Positions 1 through 11,813 of a stretch of DNA of 64,000 bases are shown here, piece after piece (within the stretch, counting starts at the first letter, position 1; each line of letters starts with the position of its first letter). The DNA comes from Homarus americanus (lineage: Eukaryota; Arthropoda; Malacostraca; Decapoda; Nephropidae), in contig NW_024732415.1 in NCBI RefSeq assembly GCF_018991925.1, positions 3,536,049 through 3,600,048 on the forward strand. Direction: 5' to 3'. The notes under the pieces were generated by a model. That model did not search any database and was not told the DNA's origin. It was given only the letters and a program-made list of their open reading frames with translations. Position numbers and translations under genes: made by a program.

Positions 1-479
1 CACACCACGCAGAGAGTTGGTGTTTACAATGCTGATAGTTCTCGTGTTCTCCGCCAGAGGGACATTAGCTGATCAGCGACTGTGGTGGAATATAAGAACC
101 AAAAATGCATCTCACTTCATTTTCTATGACGAAATGGATGTTATTTTGTTTAAACTGTTCCATTATATATTCCAACATGACCTACGAGTGAGTTACGATG
201 ATAAATACACGCATTATAATAGTGAATTGGAAGTTTTATTGCACAAATAGATAGAAAACTGATTTTGAAGTCCTTTTAACAATATGAAGCTGATTAAATG
301 TTCCTGAAAACATTTAAAAAGGCTTTTATCAGTATAGGTTAACGAGAGGTGGAGGAATATTTACATATTAAGTAGTACCGTAGGCCTAAGGTGGAGCTCC
401 GTGCCCTGGGAAAACCTCAGACGTATTGTATAGAGATTTAATAATTCCCCCTTTAATATTTTCAGGAGATAGTGATGAG
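1..479. other. unique sequence, no supported gene
   Basis: AT-rich single-copy DNA. A 77-residue open frame begins at 17 and its first residues are hydrophobic like a signal peptide, but I see no splice site, homologous motif or coding bias, so I do not call it. Confidence 0.5.
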
Positions 480-509
480 GTGAATGTTTACGTGTGTGAT
501 GGCATATTT

Positions 510-880
510 ATCTCTCCCTCTCTTTGTCTTTCCTTCTCTCTATTCTCCTCTTCTATATATCACTCTCATTCTCTTTGTATAACTTTCTCCTCTTTTTATT
601 CTCTTTCTCTTTATTCCTCTTTCCTCTGTTCCTCCTCCTCTTTCCTTTCTTCTCCTCGTTTCCTCCCACTTATCCTATTCCTCTCTCTTCTACCTCCCTC
701 TCATTCTATTCTGTCTCCTCTCCCTCCCTCTCTCATTCTATTTATCTCTCCTCTTCTCTCTCTTATACTATTCCTCTCTCTTCTCCCTCCCTCTCATTCT
801 ATTCCTCTCTTCTCTCCCCCTCTCATTCTATTCCCCTCTCTTCTCCCTCCCTCTCACTCTATTCCTCTCTCCTGGCCAGT
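510..880. repeat. pyrimidine tract with ~30-bp minisatellite
   Basis: Almost pure C/T on the plus strand. From about 660 it resolves into a repeat of roughly 30 bp built on TCTATTCCTCTCTTCTCCC. The open frames here are Ser/Leu/Phe-rich repeat translations. Confidence 0.8.
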
Positions 881-1039
881 GTTCACCATTCGCCTGGGTC
901 AGCTGGAGGTGTCACTGACTTTCCAAAAAAGAAAGTAATTCGAGGCGACGCGTCATCCTGTGTCTCCAAAAATGAAAAGCGAAAAGAAAGGTTACGTTTA
1001 GATAATTGTTCTTTTAAGGGTGATTGCTTATGTGGTAAC

Positions 1040-1320
1040 TTTCTCTCTCTCACCTTTCTCACTTTCTTATTTTTTTCTTTCACTTTCTTATTTTTTAAAT
1101 TTTTTTTTCATTGCTATTTTTTTGTCTTCTTAATTTCTCTCTCACTTTCTTATTTTTCTTCCTCATTTCTTTATTTCCCTCTTTTTTATTTTTCTTTCTT
1201 TTTGTTCTCTATCTCTTATTTTCTGTATTTCTCTCCTATTTTATCATTTGTTTCTTTAACTTATTCTTTCTGTCTGTGTACTTTTTTCATCTATCTATCT
1301 AGTTATCTACCTATCTTTTC
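1040..1320. repeat. T-rich low-complexity tract
   Basis: TTTC/TTTT-rich pyrimidine sequence that runs into a TATG microsatellite. No gene is seen. Confidence 0.7.
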
Positions 1321-1437
1321 TATGTATGTATGTATGTACTGTATGTATGTATGTATGTATGTATGTATGTATGTATGTATGTATGTATGTATGTATGTAC
1401 TGTATGTATGTATATATGTATGTAAGTATGTATATAT
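1321..1437. repeat. (TATG)n microsatellite
   Basis: Tetranucleotide run with two short interruptions (tactg) and a degenerate end. Confidence 0.95.
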
Positions 1438-1589
1438 GGATGGATATTCTTTGGTCCCGTGTTTGTTATGCTACAGATATTAAGGTAAGGTCACAGAATC
1501 ATGTTCCCCAGGATATATCCAGGTTGGGTCATTGAGACAAGGACAAGTGTCAATAATGGGGTGATTCCGTAGAAAAATTACCTTCTTTT

Positions 1590-1728
1590 CCCCTTACCTC
1601 TTCTTGTCTCCTCACCCCCTCCCTGTCTCCTCACCCCCTCCCTATCCCCTCACCCCCTCCCTATCCCCTCACCCTCTCCTTGTTCCCCTCACCACCTCCC
1701 TGTCCCCTCACCCCCTCCCCTAATCCCC
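1590..1728. repeat. ~19-bp C-rich minisatellite
   Basis: About seven copies of a CCCTCACCCCCTCCCTAT-like unit. Confidence 0.85.
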
Positions 1729-1739
1729 TTCATGTGAAA

Positions 1740-2590
1740 TTTATCGTAAGGTGACCAGTCAGCACCTGGTGGGCCGCCGTTCTCACCTTGGCTATCGACA
1801 GGTGATAAATTTTCCGTCTAAAAAAACCCGCCAAGAAGGAGACTTTTCTTGACTACGGGTTTGTTTGTGTTATGGCTTCTTAATGTAAATTTTATCAATA
1901 TTACTATTATTTAAATCATTGTATCTTAAAACCTTCTTTCCTGGCTAATGAACTCTTCACTAATAATATCTCTTTGTCAGTAGTAAGATGATCTACTGAG
2001 CCTCACAGCGCCATTTGTGAGGTGGAGGAGAGAGACGAGATAGGAAAACAAGACCTGCGCATAAAGTCTTTACAGCTGAGGTTGGCTGGGCTGCCGTCGG
2101 TGACATTATGCATCAGGCAACATAATGATTAAATTTTCCCCTACACGTGTTGTTGCTCTTCTAGCTAATTATAACTTTTATGTTCAATGAGCCCTTCTTC
2201 CACTAACACAGGTAGGATAAGGAGGAGAAGAAGAAGTAGCTGAGTCAATGTTTGTTTCTTTATTCTGGCTGCAGGTAGACACACATCTAATTCAGTAACT
2301 AAAAATAAGATAATGACTAATATTGATAGACGAAGATGTGGGTTTCAAAGATAAACAAACTTTCAAGTGAATACAAATTATTATTAACACAGACTTAGAC
2401 TATAAAACTAAACAAGGATATACCAGCAGGTGCCTGGGAACTCTGCATAATAATTCTTACACAAACAGTATATGTGTTCCTGATACCTGATGTACTGTAC
2501 AAAACTCTATGATTCAACAAGAGCAGCGCATTAATATATCTTATAATAAGTCTTAAGTAAACTGTCATAGTAAAATAAACATTCACCTGC
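1740..2590. other. AT-rich unique sequence
   Basis: No coding signal, RNA gene or clear repeat seen. Confidence 0.5.
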
Positions 2591-2597
2591 ACTTTAA

Positions 2598-2689
2598 CCC
2601 TTTCGCTGCGTTTCCCGCACTTGCCATCTTATTCTGGATACCGCCAGACGATTTTATTCAGCTTAGGGTAACCTCCCGCAGCCAAAGGG
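2598..2689. mobile_element. piggyBac-like MITE, 92 bp
   Basis: The element is flanked on both sides by TTAA (2594-2597 and 2690-2693), the target piggyBac transposases duplicate. The termini are inverted: the left end reads CCCTTTCGCTGCG and the complement of the right end reads CCCTTTGGCTGCG, so 12 of 13 positions match and both begin with CCC as piggyBac ends do. It is far too short to code for anything, so it is a non-autonomous remnant mobilised in trans. Superfamily is inferred from TTAA plus CCC ends only. Confidence 0.75.
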
Positions 2690-2699
2690 TTAATTACTC

Positions 2700-3840
2700 A
2701 ACTATGGCTTAAAACTGGATAGAATCTTGATAAACAATAGTCTTACAGTGGGACTCAAAAGTCATGCAATGTCTTCGCACTATCAGACAGGCATCGTGAG
2801 TTCTGAAACAACTTACAAGATTTTACTAAGCTCATATTTCTTACATAAGTTAGTTACCACAACCACCTGATGATATCACAGACCAAAAACATGTGATTGA
2901 GGAATACCTGAATGAATTTAAGTATATCCCACGGTAAGATTACCTCAGACCTTCCCTCAACTTTACAACACACAGAAATTCACTGAGAATCAATCATGAG
3001 TATTAATCACTTGTCATAAAAAAACTGACATGACTCCTATATTAATACAGCATGTTTAAACTCACTTAATTTACATAATCATGAAATGATATGCATTAGT
3101 CTTTTGGGTTATCTCTCCTCTATTAGTTACATATAACTAACTTAAAAGAATATAACACATACCAAGGGTACAATAATAAACACTCTGTGGACAGTGGCCC
3201 TGACTCATTTGTACAGACCTGAAGTACTTCAGTCTTATAGTACACTTCTTAAGAAACGAAAAATAAGATTTTAGTTTCTATTAAATCACTTTATGACCCA
3301 CTTATGGTCTATCAATAATTGCTCAGCTTGTATCTTATAACTTCAAACTACAATGACTTATTTGGTCTTCAATTAAAATATAACAACATTCACTTTAGCT
3401 TCATTTCATAATTCTTAACTTCCACTTAGTTATAGCTGTAAATAAGTCATACACGAAACAAAGTTACCGATACCTAACTTGTTTTGGGTCTCACACCTGT
3501 CACAACACTACACGTAATTAAGACAGTCTCCACAACAATAGAACATGAAGCCCTTAGCTGTTGGTTATTAATTCCTGTCCCCTCGATGCTTGGGGAACTC
3601 TCTGTTTGTTGAGCTTTCCTTTAACAGTTTCTGCATCCTGGCTTACAGACAAGACCAGAACAACATACCTCAGTCGGCATACAGTACACAGGTACACATC
3701 AAGGATACCACCACTAGGGAGTCAGGACAAGGCAGGGCCCATGACCAAACACAATGGCTCCAAGACAAGTTGTTTTCATTCACTCACCTGTGAAACATTT
3801 TATTATTAGACATTTCCCTAACATCTTCTAAACGTATGGG
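2700..3840. other. AT-rich unique sequence
   Basis: No gene, repeat array or RNA seen. Short open frames near 3561-3809 lack motifs. Confidence 0.5.
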
Positions 3841-3841
3841 T

Positions 3842-3845
<4 letters not shown>

Positions 3846-3920
<75 letters not shown>
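3846..3920. repeat. (CT)n-(CA)n compound microsatellite
   Basis: CT run to about 3891 followed directly by CA to 3920, immediately next to the SINE copy. Confidence 0.95.
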
Positions 3921-3923
<3 letters not shown>

Positions 3924-3930
3924 ACCATCT

Positions 3931-4240
3931 AATAATAATGGTTGCCCCTCGTGTGACGGATGGTCCAAGGGCCACCTAGGCGTGAATTTGTTTAAGGTGT
4001 AGAAGCTGTCGCCAACACAACAACCACACCCTGAGTCAACGAGCTGCATGACCCAGTGTCAAGGAATAGTCCGAGAAGACCGGACAACTCGCCAACTGCA
4101 CTGGCTAACTATTACCCCGGAATACGATCCGCAAATCCCCAATTACTGCTGGGTAGACAGAGGCAAATAGCGCAAAAAAAACTTACTATAAGTGCCAAAT
4201 GTTTACCCTCGGCGTCCTGCAAGAGACCGCTGGGCAATTG
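3931..4240 (-). mobile_element. SINE copy A (body well kept, head decayed)
   Basis: This copy is about 90% identical by eye to 56471-56690 over the body, including a near-identical core around CGAGCTGCATGACCCAGTG. On the minus strand the 3' end is an ATT trinucleotide tail at 3931-3940. Beyond about 4150 the match to the tRNA-like head of copy B becomes poor, so the head looks decayed or replaced. It shares orientation with copy B. It was probably moved by a LINE, but the partner is unknown. Confidence 0.7.
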
Positions 4241-4512
4241 TCTATAGCTCCCGTTCCCCCTCCCCTACATACCCCTTCCCCTCACCATCATGAAACTAAT
4301 GCAAGGATCATTGATTAACTCACCACAATTGATAAAGTGACAAATTCAATTTGAAAAGGATTGAAACAAGTGTTGACAGTGGAGACATGAGTGAGGTACC
4401 AAACCATACGAGGGGCAATAGCAGAGGGAGGTGGCCCGAACCTATCAACACCCCAGACCTGAACCCTTGTTGTGGGAGCCCCGCCATATAATGTGTAACA
4501 AACTATAGTACC
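4241..4512. other. unique spacer
   Basis: No feature seen between the SINE copy and the 46-bp array. Confidence 0.4.
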
Positions 4513-7500
4513 TGTGTTATCATCTACAACACCACGGGAGAGGGAAGTACTACAACCACCTGTTATCCTCTACAACACCACGGGAGAGGAAGTACAACAA
4601 CCACTTATTCCTCTACAGCACCACGGGAAGTACAACAACCACCTGTTATCCTCTACAGCACCACGGGAAGTACAACCTGTTATCCTCTACAGCACCACGG
4701 AAGTACAACAACCACCTGTTATCCTCTACAGCAGGGAGAAGTACAACAACCACCTGTTATCATCTACAGCACACGGGAGAAATACTACAACCACCTGTTA
4801 TCCTCTACAGCACCACGGAGAGAGTACTACCCTATCTCTACAGCACCACAGGGAGAAGTACTACAACCATCTGTTATCCTCTACAACACCACGGGAGGGA
4901 AGTACTACAACCATCTGTTATCATCTACAGCACCAGGGAGAGAGTACTACAACCATCTGTTATCATCTACAGCACCACAGGAGGGCTACAACCATCTGTT
5001 ATCCTCTACAACACCACGGGAAAGTACTACAACCATCTGTTATCATCTACAGCACCACGGGAGAGAAGTACTACAACCATCTGTTATCTCTACAACACCA
5101 CAGGAAAGTACAACAACCACCTTATCCTCTGCACAGGAAGTACTACAACCACCTGTTATCCTCTACAACACCACGGGAGAGAAGTACAACAACCACCTGT
5201 TATCCTCTACAGCACCACGGGAGAAAGTACTACAACCATCTGTTATCCTCTACAGCACCACGGGAGAGTACTACAACCATCTGTTATCCTCTCTACAGCA
5301 CCACGGGGAGGTACAACCATCTGTTATCTCTACAACACCACGGGAGGAAGTACTACAACCACCTGTTATCCTCTACAGCACCACGGGAGAATGCTACAAC
5401 CATCTGTTATCCTCTACAGCACCACGGGGAGGGAAGTACTACAACCACCTGTTCCTCTACAACCACAGGAAAGCTACAACCACCTGTTATCTCTCAACAC
5501 CACGGAGAGGTGTCATCTGTTATCCTCTACAGCACCACGGGAGAGTACAACCATCTGTTATCATCTACAGCACCACGGAGACTACAACCATCTGTTATCC
5601 TCTACAACACAGGAGAGAAGTACTACAACCATCTGTTATCCTCTACAACACCACGGGAGGAAGTACTACAACCATCTGTTATCTCTACAACACCACGGGA
5701 GAGGAATACTACAACCACCTGTTATCATCTACAGCACCACGGGAGAGGAAGTACTACAACCTGTTATCTCTACAACACCAGGAGGAAGTACTACAACCAT
5801 CTGTTATCCTCTACAACACCACGGGAAGATACTACAACCATCTGTTATCCTCTACAGCACCACGGGAAGTGCAACAACCTGTTATCCTCTACAGCACCAC
5901 AGGGAAGTACACAACCACCTGTTATCCTCTACAGCACCACGGGAGAGGGTAGCAACCTGTTATCCTCTACAGCACCACGGGGGGAAGTACTACAACCATC
6001 TGTTATCATCTACAGCACCACGGGAGGTACAACAACCCTGTTATCCTCTACAGCACCACGGGAGGGAAGGACTACAACCATCTGTTATCCTCTACAACAC
6101 CACGGGAGAGGAAGTACTACAACCATCTGTTATCATCTACAGCACCACGGGAAGTACAACAACCACCTGTTATCCTCTACAGCACCAGGAGAGAGTACTA
6201 CAACCACCTGTTATCTCTACAACACCACGGGAGAGGAAGTACTACAACCACCTGTTATCCTCATAACACCACGGGAGAGAGTACAACCATCTGTTATCCT
6301 CTACAGCACACGGAGGAAGTACTACAACCACCTGTTATCCTCTACAGCACCACGGGAGAGAGTACTACAACCACCTGTTATCCTCTATAACACCACGGGA
6401 GAGAGTACTACAACCACCTGTTATCCTCCTACAGCACAGGGAGAGGAAGTACTACAACCTCTGTTATCCTCACAGCACCACGGGAGAGGGAAGTACTACA
6501 ACCACCTGTTATCCTCTACAACACCACGGGAGGGAGTACTACAACCACCTGTTATCCTCCTACAGCACCACGGGAGAGTACTACAACCATCTGTTATCCT
6601 CTACAGCACCACAGAGGGAAGTACTACAACCACCTGTTATCCTCTACAGCACCACGGGAGAGGAAGTACTACAACCACCTGTTATCCTCTACAGCACCAC
6701 AGGAGAGGGAAGTACTACAACCATCTGTTATCCTCTACAGCACTACGGGAGAGGGAAGTACTACAACCACCTGTTATCCTCTACAGCACCACGGGAGAGA
6801 GTACTACAACCACCTGTTATCCTCTACAACACCACGGGAGAGGAAGTACTACAACCATCTGTTATCCTCTACAGCCACACGGGAGAGGAAGTACTACAAC
6901 CATCTGTTATCTCTACAGCACCACGGAGAAGTACTACAACCACTTGTTATCCTCTACAGCACCACGGGAGAGGGAAGTACAACAACCACCTGTTATCCTC
7001 TACAACACCACGGGAGAGCAACCACCTGTTATCCTCTACAGCACCACGGGAGAGGGAAGTACTACAACCATCTGTTATCCTCTACAGCACCACGGGAGGA
7101 AAGTAACCACCTGTTATCCTCTAGCACCACGGGAGAGGAAGTACTACAACCACCTGTTATCTCTACAGCACCACGGGAGGGAAGTACTACAACCATCTGT
7201 TATCCTCTACAGCACCACGGGAGGAAGTACTAACCATCTGTTATCCTCTACAGCACCACGGGAGAGGAGTACTACAACCACCTGTTATCTCTACAGCACC
7301 ACGGGAGGAAGTACAACAACCACCTGTTATCCTCTACAGCACCACGGGAGAGTACTACAACCATCTGTTATCCTCTACAGCACCACGGAGAGGGAAGTAC
7401 AACAACCACCTGTTATCCTCTACAACACCACGGGAGAGGGAAGTACTACAACCACCTGTTATCTCTACAGCACCACGGGAGGGAAGTACTACAACCATCT

Positions 7501-8530
7501 GTTATCCTCTACAGCACCACGGGAGAGGAAATTACAACAACCACCTGTTATCCTCTACAGCACCACGGGAGAGAGGTACAACAACCACCTGTTATCCTCT
7601 ACAGCACCACGGGAGAGGGTACTACAACCATCTGTTATCCTCTACAGCACCACGGGAGAGGGGAAGTACTACAACCACCTGTTATCCTCTACAGCACCAC
7701 GGAGAGGGAAGTACAACAACCACCTGTTATCCTCTACAGCACCACGGGAGAGGGAAGTACTACAACCATCTGTTATCCTACAGCACCACGGGAGAGGGAA
7801 GTACAACAACCACCTGTTATCCTCTACAACACCACGGAGAGGGAAGTACTACAACCACCTGTTATCCTCTACAGCACCACGGAGGGAAGTACTACAACCA
7901 TCTGTTATCCTCTACAGCACCACGGGAGGGGAAGTACAACAACCACCTGTTATCCTCTACAGCACCACGAGGGAAGTACAACAACCACCTGTTATCCCCA
8001 CAGCACCACGGGAGAGGAAGTACTACAACCATCTGTTATCCTCTACTGCACCACGGAGAGGGAAGTACAACAACACCTGTTATCCTCACAGCACCACGGG
8101 AGGGAAGTACAACCACCTGTTATCCTCTACAGCACCACGGGAGAGGGACTACTAACCACCTGTTATCCTCTACAGCACCACGGGAGAGGAAGTACTACAA
8201 CCATCTGTTATCCTCAGCACGGAGAGGGAAGTACTACAACCACCTGTTATCATCTACAGCACCACGCAGAGGGAAGTACTACAACCACCTGTTATCTCTA
8301 AAACACCACGGAGAGGGAAGTATACAAACACCTGTTATCCTACAGCACCACGGGAGAGGAAGTACAACAACCACCTGTTATCCCTCACAGCACCACGGGA
8401 GAGGGAAGTACTACAACCACCTGTTATCCTCTTACAGCACCACGGAGAGGAAGTACACAACCACCTGTTATCCTCTAGCACCACGGGAGAGGGAAGTACT
8501 ACAACCACCTGTTATCATCTACAACACCAC
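4513..8530. repeat. 46-bp minisatellite array, ~85 copies
   Basis: Tandem unit of about 46 bp containing CTGTTATCCTCTACAGCACC then ACGGGAGAGGGAAGTACTAC. Copies alternate between ACCACC/ACCATC and TACAGC/TACAAC variants and carry many 1-3 bp indels. The unit lacks stop codons in all three plus-strand frames, so frames of 1213 and 291 residues arise although 46 is not a multiple of three. The translation cycles through three unrelated peptide repeats (YNHLLSSTAPRE, TTTCYPLQHHG, LQPPVILYSTTG), which argues against selection for protein. Confidence 0.95.
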
Positions 8531-8718
8531 ACTACAACCGTATGAGCTCTTCTACAACACCAAACTGTCAGTGAATCACAGATAACCTGTATTTTTTATT
8601 GAAATCCTTGTTCAACAATTCACTCCCTAATGCTCCTATACTAAATAATGCAAGTAATTTTTGTCCATTGCATAGTTTCAGCTTTCTGGCTACTGTGCTA
8701 TTCAATAAACCGTTATTG

Positions 8719-8764
<46 letters not shown>

Positions 8765-9300
8765 TATATATATATTGAGTATAACTTATTGTTCTAAGGT
8801 CAGATTCTACTCGTATGGAGTTTGAGATTAATTCTTTAAATATGGCTCACACTAGTTTGTTATTGCTTAGTTTACTTATCAGTCTGGAGGATTTTTCTTA
8901 TAGATTGTTTAATTTGATAACGTAATAAATAATTTAGAATTATATCTTGTATCTTGGTAGTTACTGAGTGACTGTAAGATAGACTGGATTTGTGTTGGTC
9001 TCTATGCATTTTTCTTAATAATTACAACAGAGACAAGAACAGCTGACTCTAGTGTGGAGTTGAGGCGTGTGTGAAATGTTTATAGCACAAGTGAAGGAAG
9101 ACCAAAGGAAATTAAATGGAAATCCAGAAAGTCTGCATGATCGTAATTATTTAAGTTCCCCCTATTTTCTTTTCTTGACGACCAATATAAATGAACATAC
9201 ATATCTCATCGTGGTATATCCAACAGAGAGGAAAACATGACTAAGTGACTAGGTGATGACTTTTGAGAGCATCTGATGACACGAGGTGAAAAAAATAAAT
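8531..9300. other. AT-rich sequence with (CA)n at 8720-8761
   Basis: One clean CA run followed by a short TA run. Nothing else is recognisable. Confidence 0.6.
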
Positions 9301-9310
9301 CTGGGGGTAT

Positions 9311-9369
<59 letters not shown>
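9311..9369. repeat. (AG)n microsatellite
   Basis: Uninterrupted AG run of about 58 bp. Confidence 0.97.
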
Positions 9370-9372
<3 letters not shown>

Positions 9373-9522
9373 ATTATATCCCTCCTCACAGCCTCGTTTG
9401 TGGGACTGACAGACTCATTTACCGGGGATTTGATAGCCCAAGGCCCCTCAACTCTGTCCTCTCTGTCACGGCTTTCCTCTCCTGGACTACTTTCCGTAAG
9501 ATTATTTTTCACTAGTGGCATC

Positions 9523-9772
9523 CGATTCTTTATAATGGTATCAGATACTTTAAAAAAGGTACATAATCCTTTAATAAGGTATCGTATATTTTTATAAAGG
9601 TATTTGATCCTTCGAAGTGGTTCTCGATTCTTTATAAAGATATTTGATGCTTTATAAAAGTAATACTTCATGATATTCGATTGTTTATATAAGTATTCGA
9701 TCCTTTATTATGGTATTCGATTCCTTTTTATAGTATCTGATCCTTTATAATGATATCAGATCCTTTAATGCG
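9523..9772. repeat. degenerate ~21-bp minisatellite
   Basis: About twelve diverged copies of a GATCCTTTATAATGGTATTC-like unit. Homogenisation has clearly stopped here. A minus-strand AATAAA at 9704-9709 lies about 550 bases past the stop of the 10.3-kb gene and could serve as its poly(A) signal, but this is weak. Confidence 0.75.
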
Positions 9773-10259
9773 TGTGTTCTAACCTTCACCTGGAGATTAT
9801 CTATTGAGGACCAAATAACATAAAATAATGGTGTTGACAATTCTATTTTCTCTAGCAGTGCCCCATATAACTGCTTCCATATTGCGTTTCATAAATTTCA
9901 CTGGTTGTAGATTTGTACCTTTGTAAACCATCAATTATCTCACCAACACACTATCTAGGCGTGTGGAGACCTAGGAAAGCCCTACTGACATGTGTGTGTG
10001 TAGGACTGATCTTGATAAAATGATCTACACTACCATAAGTTTACTGATGGTCATTACAGTGAATCAGTCCAAGTAACAGACCAAAGGACGTGACTCTTGC
10101 TACCTAATGTATCCCAGTGGTGGTGATGGTACTATGCTCATATACAGGAAAATAACCCATAAATTCAATACCTCATGATGTAAAGCAAATCATTAACGAG
10201 ATTAAAAATAAAATACATAAGAGCTGAAGTGTTGGGTGGGCTGGGATGCTTGTAACCAC
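9773..10259. other. unique sequence, possible 3' UTR
   Basis: Lies downstream on the minus strand of the stop codon at 10260. No strong poly(A) signal is seen close by. Confidence 0.4.
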
Positions 10260-10368
10260 TCAGCTGTTGTTATTGATGTCTTCTTTGGCCCAGGGAAGCT
10301 CAGCTGACCCAGATATCTTGGTGTATTGTTGCTCGTCGTCATCAGACCTCCTCGTTGTTGTCTTGTTG
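10260..10368 (-). CDS. unrecognised three-exon gene, exon 3 (C-terminus)
   Basis: The acceptor is a pyrimidine-rich GGTTTATTTCAG ending at 10369. The exon begins with one base that completes an AGC codon with the AG left by exon 2, then runs 35 codons to TGA at 10260-10262. The peptide is hydrophilic: NKTTTRRSDDDEQ, then YTKISGSAELPWAKED, ending NNNS. The codon phase matches exon 2 exactly, which is the best evidence that these are real exons. I do not recognise a family. The charged Asp/Glu and Lys/Arg composition would suit a disordered nuclear protein tail, but that is inference. It could also be host sequence captured by a transposon. Confidence 0.55.
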
Positions 10369-10529
10369 CTGAAATAAACCAGAAATATACTTTATTTTAA
10401 TTTCGCAGAAGAACAAAGGTACTGACTCTTTTGCCAACTGTGTGTGTATACGATTACTCTCACCAACCACACCAAATGTGTCTTGTAACTAGAGAAACAG
10501 CCTCTGTATAACAATGCAAATATTCTTAC

Positions 10530-10710
10530 CTCTTCGACGTTTTCCTGCACTTGTTGGAGGTCGTTGTCACGTCTGGGTCCAAGATATCATCACCTACATC
10601 AGCCTCAGGTTCTAAGTCTGCGTCACCATCACCACACGGTATACTAGTGAGGGTGTGTTAACTCGCCCACCTACTGTACTGCTGTTACCATAAAACAGGT
10701 TGGATTGGAA
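10530..10710 (-). CDS. unrecognised three-exon gene, exon 2 (internal frameshift)
   Basis: A 181-base exon bounded by TTTATTTCAG (10720-10711) and the donor AG/GTAAGA after 10530. It starts in phase 0 after the ATG GAG of exon 1 and reads EFQSNLFYGNSSTVGG before reaching a TAG. A second frame, two positions over, opens after a TAA and reads GDGDADLEPEADVGDD, then LDPDVTTTSNKCRKTSK, into exon 3 in the right phase. The two frames overlap for about 35 bases (roughly 10621-10660), so a one-base loss there explains the break. This may be a real pseudogene lesion or a consensus error in an assembly that shows indels elsewhere. The acidic run is unlike surrounding DNA in base composition. Confidence 0.55.
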
Positions 10711-11147
10711 CTGAAATAAAATGGAAACACGACTCATTCAACACAACTGTACACAACACTTCAAAATATCCCAACGATGTGTATGAATTACTTAAAAAAA
10801 ATAGTAATGTAATAATACAGAATTTAATGTAAAACCTAACCTAACAAAATATATTACTAAGGTGTCTAAACCTGATAAAAAAGCTAAACTATTTAGTGTA
10901 TTTGTCATCCTTCACTACATGGTACAATGTAATTATAACGGGACAGTTACAACATGATCACCGAGGAAAATGTTCATGGTGGGTATATTGTGATACTGTC
11001 TGACTCGGGCGTAGTGGTAAAAAAGGCCTGATAATTTTTCACACTCGTAAATCACCGCAATTACAAAACTGTTTGTGTTACACCTACGGTATATCGATAT
11101 AATCTACAATCTTTCAACTAATTATAACTAAAGTTTCAATAACTTAC

Positions 11148-11153
11148 CTCCAT
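11148..11153 (-). CDS. unrecognised three-exon gene, exon 1 coding part (ATG GAG)
   Basis: Minus strand ATG at 11151-11153 followed by GAG and a perfect GTAAGT donor at 11147. Only two codons lie in this exon. The sequence just upstream (11154-11260) is short, GC-rich and contains GGCGCCGGCAG, as expected of a 5' UTR or core promoter. The intron to exon 2 would be 437 bases. The start is chosen because it is the ATG nearest the donor and keeps exon 2 open for 34 codons. Confidence 0.5.
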
Positions 11154-11290
11154 TGCAAGTGGCGAGTGTGGACTGGAGAATACAAATACAACAGAACACT
11201 TCACGATACGGCTGCTGGAGGGACACTGCCGAATGCCGTCTGCTGCCGGCGCCGTTGTTAACTTTGTTTCAGTATTACCAGATCTTTGAG
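11154..11290 (-). promoter_or_regulatory. putative 5' UTR/promoter of the 10.3-kb gene
   Basis: Short CpG-containing GC-rich patch in AT-rich surroundings, directly upstream of the ATG-donor exon. No TATA box is evident. This is inference from position and composition. Confidence 0.3.
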
Positions 11291-11813
11291 AACAATATAT
11301 GCTAAACTCGCCAGAAAAATATGCTAAGAGTAGCAAGATTATGTTAGAATTTTCTCAACTTATGCTAGAAGTTTGTTATTTTTCGAGTACTTTGTTAATT
11401 TAGATGTTATTTTAGGTTGAGAAAAACAAAAGTCACCTTAGAGGCATAATTCCAATATATTTCAGAAGGATGAATCACAAAATTATATATAAAAGGAATA
11501 AATATAACGACATTGGTGAAATAGATAGATTTTCCTGTATAACATAAATATCATCAGCTAAAACAAGAGTCCAAAGGATGGAATATAAAGTTAATTATGA
11601 CCACTTTGGTGAAAAAGTACACCAAAATTTTTGATAAAACACAAACGGCATAAATCTCAATGGAATATCTCCAATGGAACTTTTAGCTATACAGTGAAAG
11701 TAAAAGTGGGTCCCATAGGCATGATTGTAGGGACAGTACTCTCTATAGCAGGCCTTTGGTACACAAGGAGGCAGCATGGCCAGTACTGCACTCGACCGCA
11801 TTGACACAGAAGC

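Noticed and set aside
17..250. 77-residue frame with a signal-peptide-like start
   Set aside because: Too short, no homology or splice evidence, and AT-rich context.
4514..8155. 1213-residue open frame
   Set aside because: It is the 46-bp minisatellite; the unit has no stops in any plus frame and the peptide cycles through three unrelated repeats.
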